From assembly GCA_029224185.1 (NCBI GenBank), contig CM055205.1, positions 2,547,761 to 2,611,760 on the forward strand: DNA of 64,000 bases. The letters run 5' to 3'. Source of the stretch: Karalla daura. Lineage: Eukaryota > Chordata > Actinopteri > Chaetodontiformes > Leiognathidae. Below the pieces are notes generated by a model that was not told the DNA's origin, ran no database searches, and saw only the letters and a program-made list of their open reading frames with translations. Below, one piece after another: positions 53,889-63,117 of the stretch. Positions within the stretch are counted from its first letter, which is position 1. Each line of letters opens with the position of its first letter. The position numbers and the translations under genes were made by a program.

Positions 53889-56427
53889 GAAAACTGGCGG
53901 CTTACGGCCCTGCGTCGACCTCAGGCAGGTTAACAAGGTAGTGATCCCTGATAAGTACCCACTACCCACCACGGAGGAGCTTTCAACCAAGTTTCACGGC
54001 ACGACAGTATTCTCTAAGCTTGACCTCCGGAAGGGCTATCTGCAAGTTCCTCTCCACCCCGAGAGCCGCAACCTCACTGCCTTCGTGACCCACATAGGGG
54101 TCTTCAGGTACACCCGCATGCCATTCGGTCTCAGCTCGGCCCCAAGCTGTTTCCAGAAGATCATGACCATCTTCGCTGGCATCCCAGGTGTGGTCGTGTA
54201 CCTGGATGATATTGTGGTACATGGAGCGACGTCCGACATACACGATGACCGCCTCGCCAAGGTACTCAACGTGCTGGCACGCCACAACCTCACGCTGAAC
54301 GGGGAAAAGTGCATCTTCGCTACACCAGTCGTTGAGTTCGTGGGCTTCCGCCTGGCCGCTGACGGTCTGAGCCCGCTCCACTCCAACCTTGACGCCGTCC
54401 TGGGCCTGCCGGAGCCCTCCTGTCCCGCTCAGCTATCATCGTTCCTGGGGATGACAGCGTTCTACCTGCGCTTCCTGCCCCACTATTCTGAAACCACTGC
54501 CCCGCTGCGCGCCCTCCTCAAACAGGACACGCCCTGGTCCTGGACGCCTGAGTGTTCTGCCGCAGTCCGCCGACTGAAGACACAGCTCACCTCCCCTCCT
54601 GTGCTTGCCCATTTTGACCTGCAGAGCCCCACGTTCGTGACCTGCGATGCCTCCAACACTGCCATCGGCGCCGTCCTGTCCCAGCTCCAAGGTGGGACTG
54701 AACGCCCTGTGGCGTTCGCTTCAAGGTCACTCACCCCAACTGAACAGAAGTACTCTGTGGGGGAGAGGGAGGCCCTGTCCTGTGTCTGGGCATGCGAGCG
54801 GTGGCATATGTATCTGTATGGACGACACTTCACGCTCCGGACAGATCACCAGGCCCTTACAGCTCTCCTGGCCACATTTGGATCAGGGCACAAGCCGCTC
54901 CGCCTGTACCGGTGGTCAGAGAGATTACAGGCCTACAACTTCACCACAGTGTTCACACCAGGCAGAGACAATGTCGTGGCCGACATGCTCTCCCGAGCCA
55001 CACCTACCCCCCCACCCGACATCATCAACGACCACTCTGAGTCGGAGCTGGTCCTCATGCTGCACGAACCCCTCCAGGCTGCCGTGTCCCTGCAGGATCT
55101 CCGGACGGCGTCTGCACAGGACCCAACCCTCTCTCAGCTCCGCACCTTCATCCAGGAGGGATGGCCTGCCAAGGTGCCGGAGGAGCTGGCGCCCTACCAC
55201 CGGGTCAGGCACGACCTTTCCTGCTGGAACGATGACTGCGTGGCGAGGGGGCTGTGTGCAGTGATTCCCAGCACCCTGCGAGGACGCATCCTGACCATGG
55301 TCCACGAGGGGCACCTGGGCGTTGTCAGGGTCAAGCAGCGCTGCAGGGGCTTAGTCTGGTGGCCAGGCATCGACAGGGACATCGAGACAATGGTGAAAAA
55401 CTGTACAGCCTGTCTCACCAGCGGCAAGATGGGCCCGACCCCGCCTCCACCTTTACAGCCCCTCCCGTGGCCAGCTGCTCCATGGTCCCACATCCAGGTG
55501 GACATCTGTGGGGAACTTCACGGCATTCCCCAGCACCAACGATTCCTCCTGGTGGCCTACGACCTTCACTCCAAATGGCCTGAGGTGCGTCCTGTCGGGT
55601 CTGTAACCACACAGGTGGTCACTGACTTCCTCTCCTCCCTCTTTGCCCGCTGGGGTGTGCCTGACACCATCACCACCGACAACGGCCCCCAGTTCATCTC
55701 GGCGGATTTCGCCTCCTTCGCGGAGAGGAGGGGGATCAAACACGTCAGGACTGCCCTGTACCACCCACAAGCCAACGGTGGCGTGGAGAGGTTTAACCAG
55801 ACCCTCAAGAATGGACTGAGAGCGCACCTGGCTGATAATCTCCCATTCCCAGCAGCACTGCAGAACACCCTGCTGCACTACAGAGCAACACCTCACGCTA
55901 CGACCGGCTGCTCTCCAGCTCTCCTCATGCTGGGACGTGAACTCCAACTTCCTTTGGATCGTCTTCGGCCTCCTCATCAAAACACCCCAGCAGTAACAGC
56001 CACCTCATCATCACCCAGCGACAGAGTAGCAGAACAACAACACCGCATGAAGCAGCACTTTGACAGGGTGCGTCGGGTGAGATGCCCCGGACTCACAGTG
56101 TCAGACTGGGTCCGGATCCGCAGACCCAGTCGATCCCACAAGCTGCTCTCGTTCTGGTCAGCACCACAGCAGATCATGGAGCAGCTGGGACCGGCCACTT
56201 TCCGTCTGGCGGATGGCTCACGGTGGCATGCCAGCCGCCTCAGACGAGTCTCTCCACCGTCGGCTTCTGACCAGGAGGTTGCAGCTGATCCAGGTCCCAT
56301 GGATGTGGACTGGAACTTCCCGGCAGCACACACACCAGACCTGGATGCACCGGCTGCACCCCTGCATCCTGAGCCGCGCCCGGCTCGGATCCGCCGGAGA
56401 CCTCCTTACCTCAAGGACTATGTCTAA
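53788..56427 (+). CDS. pol: Gypsy Pol: reverse transcriptase, RNase H, integrase
   Basis: Copies the RNA and inserts the DNA copy. Meaningful coding starts near 53,889; the earlier part of the frame overlaps the protease. RT: DLRQVNKVVIPDKYPLPT, KLDLRKGYLQVPL and the catalytic YLDD at 54,199-54,210. RNase H: VTCDASNTAIGAVLSQ at about 54,640 and REALSCVWACERWH and RTDHQAL. Integrase: HEGHLG...CTACLTSG (HHCC zinc finger), DDE residues in QVDICGE, TDNGPQFIS and GGVERFNQTL, then a C-terminal DNA-binding part ending at SRWHASRLRR. Stop at 56,427. All catalytic residues are present, and the 879-codon frame has no internal stop, so it is recently active or well preserved. Confidence 0.9.
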   Translation: MTMSLLSCTSSWTQASSSGWTRPHGSPTWSWRNKKTGGLRPCVDLRQVNKVVIPDKYPLPTTEELSTKFHGTTVFSKLDLRKGYLQVPLHPESRNLTAFVTHIGVFRYTRMPFGLSSAPSCFQKIMTIFAGIPGVVVYLDDIVVHGATSDIHDDRLAKVLNVLARHNLTLNGEKCIFATPVVEFVGFRLAADGLSPLHSNLDAVLGLPEPSCPAQLSSFLGMTAFYLRFLPHYSETTAPLRALLKQDTPWSWTPECSAAVRRLKTQLTSPPVLAHFDLQSPTFVTCDASNTAIGAVLSQLQGGTERPVAFASRSLTPTEQKYSVGEREALSCVWACERWHMYLYGRHFTLRTDHQALTALLATFGSGHKPLRLYRWSERLQAYNFTTVFTPGRDNVVADMLSRATPTPPPDIINDHSESELVLMLHEPLQAAVSLQDLRTASAQDPTLSQLRTFIQEGWPAKVPEELAPYHRVRHDLSCWNDDCVARGLCAVIPSTLRGRILTMVHEGHLGVVRVKQRCRGLVWWPGIDRDIETMVKNCTACLTSGKMGPTPPPPLQPLPWPAAPWSHIQVDICGELHGIPQHQRFLLVAYDLHSKWPEVRPVGSVTTQVVTDFLSSLFARWGVPDTITTDNGPQFISADFASFAERRGIKHVRTALYHPQANGGVERFNQTLKNGLRAHLADNLPFPAALQNTLLHYRATPHATTGCSPALLMLGRELQLPLDRLRPPHQNTPAVTATSSSPSDRVAEQQHRMKQHFDRVRRVRCPGLTVSDWVRIRRPSRSHKLLSFWSAPQQIMEQLGPATFRLADGSRWHASRLRRVSPPSASDQEVAADPGPMDVDWNFPAAHTPDLDAPAAPLHPEPRPARIRRRPPYLKDYV

Positions 56428-56697
56428 AAGTTCCGCATTGCACTTAACTAACGCATAGCCTGTCATGTGGCAGAATAAGCCACAAGGCTATGCGGGTAAA
56501 CTGGTAGTCTACCCAGTTTATCCAGTCAGGTTACACATATTAGTGCCTATCCAATGTTTACATTAGCCAGGTTCATGTACAGGCCTAGGCAGTCTAAGCT
56601 GTTATCTGCAGGATGCTCTGCGTGATTTGAATGTGATTTATGTTAATATGCTTTCGCACGATTTTGTACTTTTCGGGTCGGTTCTGCATTTCATTGC

Positions 56698-56710
56698 GTG
56701 GGGGGGTAAA
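56698..56710 (+). other. Polypurine tract of gypsy element
   Basis: GTGGGGGGGTAAA directly precedes the 3' LTR and fits the plus-strand primer of reverse transcription. Confidence 0.8.
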
Positions 56711-56822
56711 TGTGGTGTATGGCTTTAAGCCAAAGCGCGGGACCACGACAGCGTGACGTCACTGTAACTGGCGGCATATAGCCGTTGGCGTGGCTGACGA
56801 AGGGGCAATAAAAAGCATTGTG
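56711..56822 (+). repeat. 3' LTR, truncated
   Basis: Matches the 5' LTR from TGTGGTGTATGG to GCATTGTG and then diverges at 56,823. It contains AATAAAAAGC where the 5' LTR has AATAGAAAGC, so the polyadenylation signal is intact only here. The last 37 bases are replaced by GC-rich sequence. Confidence 0.85.
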
Positions 56823-57047
56823 CGTTGGTCGCGCATGCGCGCTGTCGAATTCGCCACACCAGTAGGCGGAGTCCGGGTTGACAACCAGGAAGAGCCTCCA
56901 GACGAAAGACTTGTTAAGGAATTCCGCTGCTTCACCCGCCTCTATAATACAGCCCCGACAGAGTACAAAGGCGGTTTCCACTGTGCAAACTCACGGCGTG
57001 AGACAGCACAGACGCTAGGGCGGGAGGAGCGTTTGTGTCGCCGATAG
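56790..57047 (+). pseudogene. MADF-domain exon joined to the LTR end
   Basis: The 85-codon frame begins in the truncated LTR, continues through GTCGCGCATGCGCGC (an NRF1-like site at 56,829-56,841), and encodes DERLVKEFRCFTRLYNTAPT, EYKGGFHCANSRRETAQTLG and REERLCRR, the first part of an MADF domain as in Harbinger-associated and THAP/MADF proteins of fish. An internal ATG at 56,835 could be the original start. The frame stops at TAG 57,045-57,047. The family is different from copies A-C at 32-43 kb. Domain truncation suggests a captured first exon. Confidence 0.6.
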
Positions 57048-57214
57048 AGACCTGTGTCTCACACACACAGACAGTGGTTCATCGGCGCACTCACCGAGCG
57101 GCGGAATCTGCGCGCTGTATTTAGCGGCACATCTGCGTACTTAGGATACAGACAAATGCACAGAAATACAAACATTCAGGGACGATTCTTCCGGGACATT
57201 CAGTGTCCCCCGAG
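57048..57214. other. GC-rich flank of the MADF exon
   Basis: Contains CACACACACAGACAG, GAGCGGCGGAATCTGCGCGC and CATTCAGTGTCCCCCG. No further domain. Confidence 0.3.
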
Positions 57215-57687
57215 ACCTGTGTGAAGTTGGCACCCCATATGTTGAAAATATGAATAAAAGCGCTTTGAATCGTTTGTGCATCGTTTGTGCAGGCAAAATT
57301 AACATTTGTGCACAAACCGTGTTTAAGATATTTCACTTTAAAGAGGTTGGTGACCTTAGGTCACGCAGCCCCCCATTAATGTCCAAATGACTCAAAAATG
57401 GTTGGAATCGTTTGTGCATCGTTTGTGCACGTTTGTGCCGGCAAAATTAACATTTGTGCACAAACCGTTTTTAAGATATTTCACTTTTAATTTTTGGAAA
57501 GTAGGTCACTCAGCGATTAGCTTCATGCTAACATTGCATTGAAATACCCATTGACGAGCTAGCGCATTAGCATCGCTCCGTTTTTAAGGTCTTCTTACAT
57601 CATTATGAACTGTTACTAAAACTTCAGCAGGTAAATTGAACACAAGAAGCTACCCACAGACATATGTACTCCAGGGTATAGCTGAGA
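57215..57687 (+). repeat. Internal copy of the terminal repeat (with ~125-bp insertion)
   Basis: Same start (ACCTGTGTGAAGTTGGCACC) and end (CCAGGGTATAGCTGAGA) as the left TIR, but with an extra GAGGTTGGTGACCTTAGGTC...TTGTGCATCG segment and a second TTTGTGC cluster at 57,345-57,465. It forms a near-perfect palindrome with the right TIR. Confidence 0.8.
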
Positions 57688-57731
57688 AAATGAACCGGTC
57701 AAAAAAGACAGCAGCAACAACAACAACAACT

Positions 57732-58000
57732 CTTACCAAGTGTCTCAAACTTTTAGGAATTGAATTTGTAGTTGTTGACTTTAAATCAGTCATCAATATG
57801 TAGAAATACAAGGCATTTAAAATAACAGTATTTAGCATGTAGTTATTTACATTAATTTACAACAAGATATTTACAATTATATATCTTACCAAGTGTCTCA
57901 AACTTTTAGGAATTGAATTTGTAGTTGTTGACTTTAAATCGGTCATCAATATGTAGAAATACAAGGCATTTAAAATAACAGTATTTAGCATGTAGTTACC
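57732..58000. repeat. Direct repeat pair, about 112 bp, in the palindrome centre
   Basis: 57,732-57,843 and 57,885-57,999 are nearly identical (CTTACCAAGTGTCTCAAAC ... CAGTATTTAGCATGTAGTTA), separated by TTTACATTAATTTACAACAA and a short AT-rich tail. One substitution (CAGTCATC/CGGTCATC) was seen. Confidence 0.85.
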
Positions 58001-58156
58001 TTGGACAGATGGCTGCACGTGTGCACGTCTGCCCCTGCACCAAGGCGATAGGAGGCGCTGCTGTGCTGTGTGTCCTTTTATCACGGCAGAGAGCTAATAG
58101 TGAAGCTGTTGTTGTTGCTGTTGTTGTTGCTGCTGTCTTTTTCGGCCGGTTCATTT
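58000..58156. other. Palindrome core and (CAA/TTG)n subterminal part
   Basis: Contains TTGTTGTTGCTGTTGTTG, the inverse of the CAACAACAACAAC tract at 57,710, and GCACGTGTGCACGTCTGC. The 61-codon frame here is low complexity. Confidence 0.4.
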
Positions 58157-58491
58157 TCTCAACTATACCCTGGAGTACATATGTCTGTGGGTAGCTTCTT
58201 GTGTTCAATTTACCTGCTGAAGTTTTAGTAACAGTTCATAATGATGTAAGAAGACCTTAAAAACGGAGCGATGCTAATGCGCTAGCTCGTCAATGGGTAT
58301 TTCAATGCAATGTTAGCATTAAGCTAATCGCTGAGTGACCTACTTTCCAAAAATTAAAAGTGAAATATCTTAAAAACGGTTTGTGCACAAATGTTAATTT
58401 TGCCTGCACAAACGTGCACAAACGATGCACAAACGATTCAAAGCGCTTTTATTCATATTTTCAACATATGGGGTGCCAACTTCACACAGGT
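58157..58491 (-). repeat. Right terminal inverted repeat, about 335 bp
   Basis: Inverse of the left TIR, with one more CGTTTGTGCAT-type unit. Ends CCAACTTCACACAGGT, followed by GAAAAAGAG. Confidence 0.8.
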
Positions 58492-58500
58492 GAAAAAGAG
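58492..58500. repeat. 9-bp target duplication GAAAAAGAG (right)
   Basis: Second copy of the flanking 9 bp; see 47,086-47,094. Confidence 0.65.
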
Positions 58501-59170
58501 GACTCAGAAGCAGAGTTGAGTGTCTGCAGGTTTTATTTAGCTGCCTCAAAACAGAGAAGCAAAACAGGCTATGAAGGTTTATTTTCATGTCTCCCGAGGA
58601 GCACAATCTCACTACACTAACTGACTGAACAGAAAATCACTCCAAAAGGGAGGAACTGACTAACTTAAAAAGTTTCACAAAAATGGGAAGGATTACTCTA
58701 ATAAAATAAAAAACAAAAGATAGCTCACCAAGGAGGAAAACACTAAATCTAATTCTAACTTTACCTTAACCTATATACACTAACTAACCTGAACAAAAAG
58801 CACTCCTGTGGAATCTAAATGGCTAAGCTAACTAAGGAAAGTGAGCTCAAAGCTACAAAATCTATGAACAAAGAAACACTCTTATCAAGGAGCAAGGCAG
58901 GCTGGGGCTGGGGCTGGTCTTGGAGATGGCTTCGGTGTGCAGGGAATGCGAACACTTCAGCAGAAGACCAGGGAAGATGCAGACTATTTATACAAGAGGG
59001 AGTAATCAGGGGCAGGTGGGACATAATCAGGGCAAGGAGTTGCAGATAACAGAGGACACAGGAGGAAGGGCAAGCTGGTCCTGGAAAAAGAGGAGGGTTA
59101 GAACTAATAAAACAGAATAAAATAAAACAGAAAATTACACTGGACAGAAAATCCAGACGAGACAACCTCA
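58501..59170. repeat. Host repeat, right portion
   Basis: Starts GACTCAGAAGCAGAGTTGAG, then GGTTTTATTTAGCTGCCTC, CACTCCAAAAGGGAGGAAC, GGCTGGGGCTGGGGCTGG, TATTTATACAAGAGGGAG and GCAGGTGGGACATAATCAGG. It is the texture of a teleost LTR/leader repeat and fits as the continuation of 46,755-47,094. Confidence 0.5.
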
Positions 59171-59349
59171 CCAAGTTGTATGTTTGTTTGCTTGTTTGTT
59201 TAAAACATGGACAATGCAAATAAGAACATTCATCTCGTAAAATGAGAAAAAATGTATTGAGCCAAGTTATAGCAGTTTTTCACAACAATTTCCACTTGTA
59301 GTCCCTGGACAGAAAAGAATAAGTAAAAAACAAGACATTATATATTAAT

Positions 59350-59420
59350 ATCAAAGCTGCAAGCAGCTGTGAGCAGGTCTTAGCCTTTGCACCCGTCAGG
59401 GTATTGGAAACCGCATGGTT
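59350..59420. repeat. AGCTGCAAGCAGC-type teleost repeat
   Basis: TATCAAAGCTGCAAGCAGCT, then TGCACCCGTCAGGGT, marks the start of a common fish repeat. Its later part, TATTGTGCCCGATCTAGG, is at 59,485. Confidence 0.45.
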
Positions 59421-59595
59421 AATATACTGTAGGTACTGTCAAAATGTTTTTTGAAACATGAAACTTTATTATTGCAGTCACATATTGTGCCCGATCTAGG
59501 TCATTCATAATTATTGAGTCATGTGTGGAGTTTCATTTGCCTCTCATATGGCCACTAAATGGAGTTGATCAGGTTCATGGAGTTGATCAGGTTCA

Positions 59596-59640
59596 GGGAT
59601 GGAGGGAGGGAGGGGGGGGGGGGTGGATGGATAGTAGGGC
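59596..59640. repeat. G-rich simple repeat
   Basis: GGAGGGAGGGAGG followed by a run of 12 or more G and GGATGGATAG. Confidence 0.85.
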
Positions 59641-60330
59641 TGAACAATTGTGTTTTTGAAAATACAGTATATGATAAAACAATTTCATAATCGCAAAGGC
59701 AGTGATTTCATTGGTCCCATGATCTGGTGACGTGACATGCCTATGAAATCATGTTGGAGAGGGTGTGACCAATTAAATGCTGCGTTGTTTTTTTTCAGTT
59801 CAGTGTGAGTGTTTAAGAAGTGCACAAGTTAGATAGATAGATAACTGATTGAACACAGAAATATGACCAACAACCCTTATAAATTATGAAAGCAGCATTA
59901 AATGTCACCTTTTTCTTAGTTTTGTGAATGATTAACTAGAAAGTGAACAAAGAACAAAAAGGAAACTTATAAACTCTGTGTGAGCCAGGTCCATGTAGTT
60001 ATGAACAAAACTAGACACAATGAGACTGGAGTTTGGCTCGTTGCCTTAAGATTACAAGTCATTACAAGTTCCCTAAATACAAATTATCATACATTCAGCC
60101 TTGAAATCCGAATACGAATACAAGAACACACTAGCTAGCACGTCACTAACTGCATTATACTTACAGTCTCCACACTATAACTGACAGCACACATACCCTG
60201 ACATGCATACCATATTTACCTTTTGCAAGTAATACAGCAGTTTAATATAGGAGCACGAGTAGTCGACCTGTAAACCTCACCTCTTCGCACTTCTTCCCAG
60301 CCGGGCTCCTTGCCATTGTGATGGCATCTC
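59640..60330. other. hAT-like repeat end at 59,636, otherwise unassigned
   Basis: TAGGGCTGAACAATTGTG resembles the repeat end at 35,033. The remaining sequence is A+T-rich without recognisable features. Confidence 0.35.
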
Positions 60331-60334
60331 CGTC

Positions 60335-60840
60335 TTACACTAACTTGAAACTCGTCACACTAACGGGATGTTGACTTTGGCAATTGGCTTTGAGTTGGCT
60401 TCTAGGGTTGTCTTCCACATTCCGACTGAATTCTGGATGAAGGTGCCAGACATTCCAGTATCCATGTGTGGGGCATTGAGTTGAAAGCTGACTTTTAGTC
60501 AATCCAGGTGGTGCACAGCTTGGTCTGTCTGTTCTTGCCGTCTTGTGCGACTGCTCTGTCAACAAGTAGCTGGTGCTTGGCTCCTCTGTTGTTGCTACCA
60601 GAGGAGCCCTGCTCATGTATTGAGCCACATGCTTACTCACTTTGGCCGTGATGATGCCTGACAGGGCCTTCCATGTTGTGCAGAGACTCGTTATTGGCCG
60701 ATAGTTGGATGGGATGGGTCCCTTTTCAGGGTCCTTCAGGATCAGGACCGTCCTGCCCTGGGTTAGCCACTCTGGGTGGGACCCATCCCTCAGCAGCTGG
60801 TTCATCTGTGCTACATCTGTGCTACTGTGACAAAAAATGC
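60335..60840 (-). pseudogene. Non-LTR retrotransposon reverse transcriptase, R4/Dong-like fragment
   Basis: The 156-codon minus frame encodes HPEWLTQGRTVLILKDPEKG, IPSNYRPITSLCTTWKALSG and IITAKVSKHVAQYM, the start of the RT domain in elements of the R2/R4 (restriction-type endonuclease) group. Later text (SYLLTEQSHKTARTD, then GYWNVWHLHPEF) is out of step with the family, showing frameshifts. The YxDD catalytic box is absent, and the 3' part is missing below 60,335. Confidence 0.7.
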
Positions 60841-61157
60841 TGATGTTGTCGTAGCTGCCACAACACTACACAGGCCCGAACCCCTCTGGACACATTCAGT
60901 CGTACCGAGGCACTGGTCCACAAGCGAGTCACCATGGGGGTTACCCCTGTCTCAAACGACACAAGTCCGCAAATGGAAGTCACACACACACACAGCTGGC
61001 ACATCACCCTCATTAACCCACAATCGTTTGATATACCACACTCCAGGACTAACCCACAAGAAAATAAACTGCACAAGAAGAGGGGAAAGAAAAATCAGGT
61101 GGTGTGAACTAAATATCGGTTTAAGGTGGCACACAGCAAACTGACACACATCACACA

Positions 61158-61282
61158 TGAATCAACCCAATGTGCTGCCACCACGAGGAGTACAATTAAT
61201 TTCACAGCAACCCATACACCAGAACAAAGAAGTAACCCACATCAAGGATAGCCCACCCCCAGCCCCCCATCTTTCCCCAGTC
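61158..61282. repeat. Direct repeat, copy 1 (about 122 bp)
   Basis: GAATCAACCCAATGTGCTGC ... CATCAAGGATAGCCCACC, ending at TCTTTCCCCAGT. Confidence 0.9.
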
Positions 61283-61378
61283 CTGCAAAGTCTGTCACTC
61301 TGTGGCGTGAAACCACCAGGTCACCCAGAGGAAAGAGTTCACGGGGTCCAGCGCGGCGGGTGGTGCGGGTGTCCTGCC

Positions 61379-61499
61379 CGAATCAACCCAATGCGCTGCC
61401 ACCACGAGGAGTACAATTAATTTCACAGCAACCCATATACCAGAACGAATAAGCAACCCACATCAAGGATAGCCCACCTCCCCCCCGTCTTTCCCCAGT
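61379..61499. repeat. Direct repeat, copy 2 (about 121 bp)
   Basis: Near-identical to copy 1 and 221 bp away. The adjoining GGTGGTGCGGGTGTCCTG also recurs at 61,499, so a unit of roughly 140 bp was duplicated. Confidence 0.9.
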
Positions 61500-61920
61500 G
61501 GTGCGGGTGTCCTGACCGACCCACATTAGGGGCAGAAATCAGACCTGGTCGGCGGCTCCCTCCCGCTGTGCAGGTGTGTAGATTGGCCCCTCTATGACGT
61601 AGTGACGCTCTGCAGGTCGTCCCTCCCACGCTGGCGTGTGGTGCCGCTTCCGCGCACACCATCCACGGCGCTGCCGAGAGAAATGCAGGCTTAGCACGCC
61701 ACCAGACCAGTCGCCAACTCTCCCACAGACACAGAAAACACGAGGTCGGGCACTTCCCTTTAACGGTGTGTAGGCAAGCCTTCCTCCAACTCTCCAGCCG
61801 GGGTCCTTCCTCCCACTCTCCGGCCGGGGTCCTTCCTCCTCGTCGCGGCGAGAGTGATGTCATGCCTCCTGGGCCAGCTGGCAAAAGAGCCTCTTCCCTT
61901 CGCCGAAGCCCTATATACAC
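61500..61920. other. GC-rich leader/LTR-like segment
   Basis: Includes a tandem pair of CTCTCC(A/G)GCCGGGGTCC at about 61,790 and 61,817. The 165-codon minus frame 61,423-61,920 has no domain and follows from base composition. It may be the LTR or leader of an unidentified retroelement. Confidence 0.35.
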
Positions 61921-62035
61921 AGAACTGCCCCCTGCAAGTCACTCAGCCACCCAATCAGGGCTTTCAGTCAATTCCCCTGTGTCCCACAGTTTCCACACCA
62001 ACAGTAACATACATTTCCAGACAGCATTTGCTCTA

Positions 62036-62060
62036 CATACATACATACATACATACAACA
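62036..62060. repeat. (CATA)n microsatellite
   Basis: Five or six CATA units. Confidence 0.85.
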
Positions 62061-62079
62061 GGCATGTGAAACATATTTA

Positions 62080-63040
62080 GATTATTTAGCTTTATTATTA
62101 TTTAAGAATTTTGGGGCACCACCCTGCGAACAGGGACTAATAATCTGGTAAACCAATCAAAAATCAGTCTAAATCCTAAAGGAGGTGAGGTTCGAGCACT
62201 GGCAAAGTGTAACAATCATACGCATCAATAACGACAGAGTTCAGTAGGTACAAACAATGACACTTTAATAAGTTAGAAAAAGACTACATACATTCGTACC
62301 TAACTAACTAACACAAAATCATACATGCAGATTAAATAAATGGACAATAAGTGTGTGTGTGTATGTGTGTGTGCGTGTGTGTACGTATGTATTTGTGCGT
62401 GTAAGCGCGTGCACGTACGCCGGGGGGGGGGGTCACATGCGGCGTGGAGAGTCGCGTGGTCGGCTCAGGAGCCGGCCGTGAGAACAAAGGGTCGTAAAAC
62501 CACAACGGAGAAACGCTTAGACACGTAATTTCAAGAAAATACATATATTGACGTGAAGGTCCCTAAAAACTTTGCGTTAGTTATGTTAGAGTCCAACTTT
62601 TGCCTCTAACGTGACCACGTGGGGTGCCGTTCGTCGGTTGGATCGGGTCCACCTGGTCTCCGGGCGTTGCAGCGTTGCTTGTGCGGGGGTCCTGGATCAA
62701 CATGCCCGGCTGGGCTGCTGGGTTTCCCCTGGGGATGACGTGGACCTGGGTCAGTCTCTCCCATTCAGGACTGGGTGTCCTGGATAGCGGGTTCGGGTGA
62801 AGCGGGCGCTATAGCGATGTGGTCTGTGATAGACCTGCGGCAGCGGGGCTGCGGTACAGGAATTTGTGCTCCTCAAGGACTTTGCTCTTTTATATGTGGG
62901 CTCAAGCCCGTGGTTCTCGCGTCCTGAAAAGGACACGATAGCCACCACACACACACGGAAGCGCTGAAACAGCGGCGGTAGAGTCAGGATCTGGAGGAGC
63001 GGCGGCGGGGAGATTCTTCTTCTCGTCCAGCGGCGGTGTC
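62080..63040. other. Unassigned, with (GT)n tract and G run
   Basis: 62,350-62,400 is an imperfect GTGTGTGT tract and 62,422-62,431 a short G run. The rest has GC-rich patches (GCAGCGGGGCTGCGGTAC, GGAGCGGCGGCGGGGAG) without a domain. Confidence 0.35.
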
Positions 63041-63117
63041 TCCATGCTTCCAGATGCGGACCACCCTTCTGTACCCGATGATCAGTTAGTCAAGCAACTG
63101 GACTTCTTCTGGGGTTT

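Larger units (their letters stand above)
52307..56822 (+). mobile_element. Ty3/gypsy LTR retrotransposon, nearly intact, 4.5 kb
   Basis: Order: 5' LTR, gag, protease, reverse transcriptase, RNase H, integrase, purine tract (GTGGGGGGGTAAA at 56,698-56,710), truncated 3' LTR. No envelope gene. The LTRs differ at only a handful of positions in the overlapping part, so insertion was fairly recent. Two frame changes separate gag, protease and pol. The last 37 bases of the 3' LTR are missing, so the right target duplication cannot be seen. Distinct from the gypsy lineage at 26.6-29.9 kb; its Gag resembles the fragment at 15,050-15,480. Confidence 0.9.
47095..58491. mobile_element. Candidate 11.4-kb Mutator-like transposon with captured genes
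   Basis: Terminal inverted repeats at 47,095-47,418 and 58,157-58,491 both open ACCTGTGTGAAGTTGGCACC and differ by an 11-bp repeat-unit indel and a few substitutions (about 98% identity by eye). GAAAAAGAG lies outside both ends, and a host repeat reads on across the gap. Long TIRs with a 9-bp duplication are characteristic of Mutator-like elements. No transposase is seen inside, so it would be moved in trans. Contents: an NLR LRR exon, a tail-anchored protein gene with a small-exon array, a gypsy insertion, and an MADF exon. Alternative: a 1.28-kb foldback element at 57,215-58,491 plus an independent solo end at 47,095. The lack of a matching flank at 57,206-57,214 argues against that. Confidence 0.6.

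Noticed and set aside
53519..56466. Several long minus-strand and shifted frames within gypsy pol
   Set aside because: Shadows of the pol frame; no recognisable domains.
57206..58500. 57,215-58,491 as an independent insertion with target duplication
   Set aside because: The left flank (TGTCCCCCGAG) does not match the right flank GAAAAAGAG, whereas the flank at 47,086-47,094 matches it exactly.
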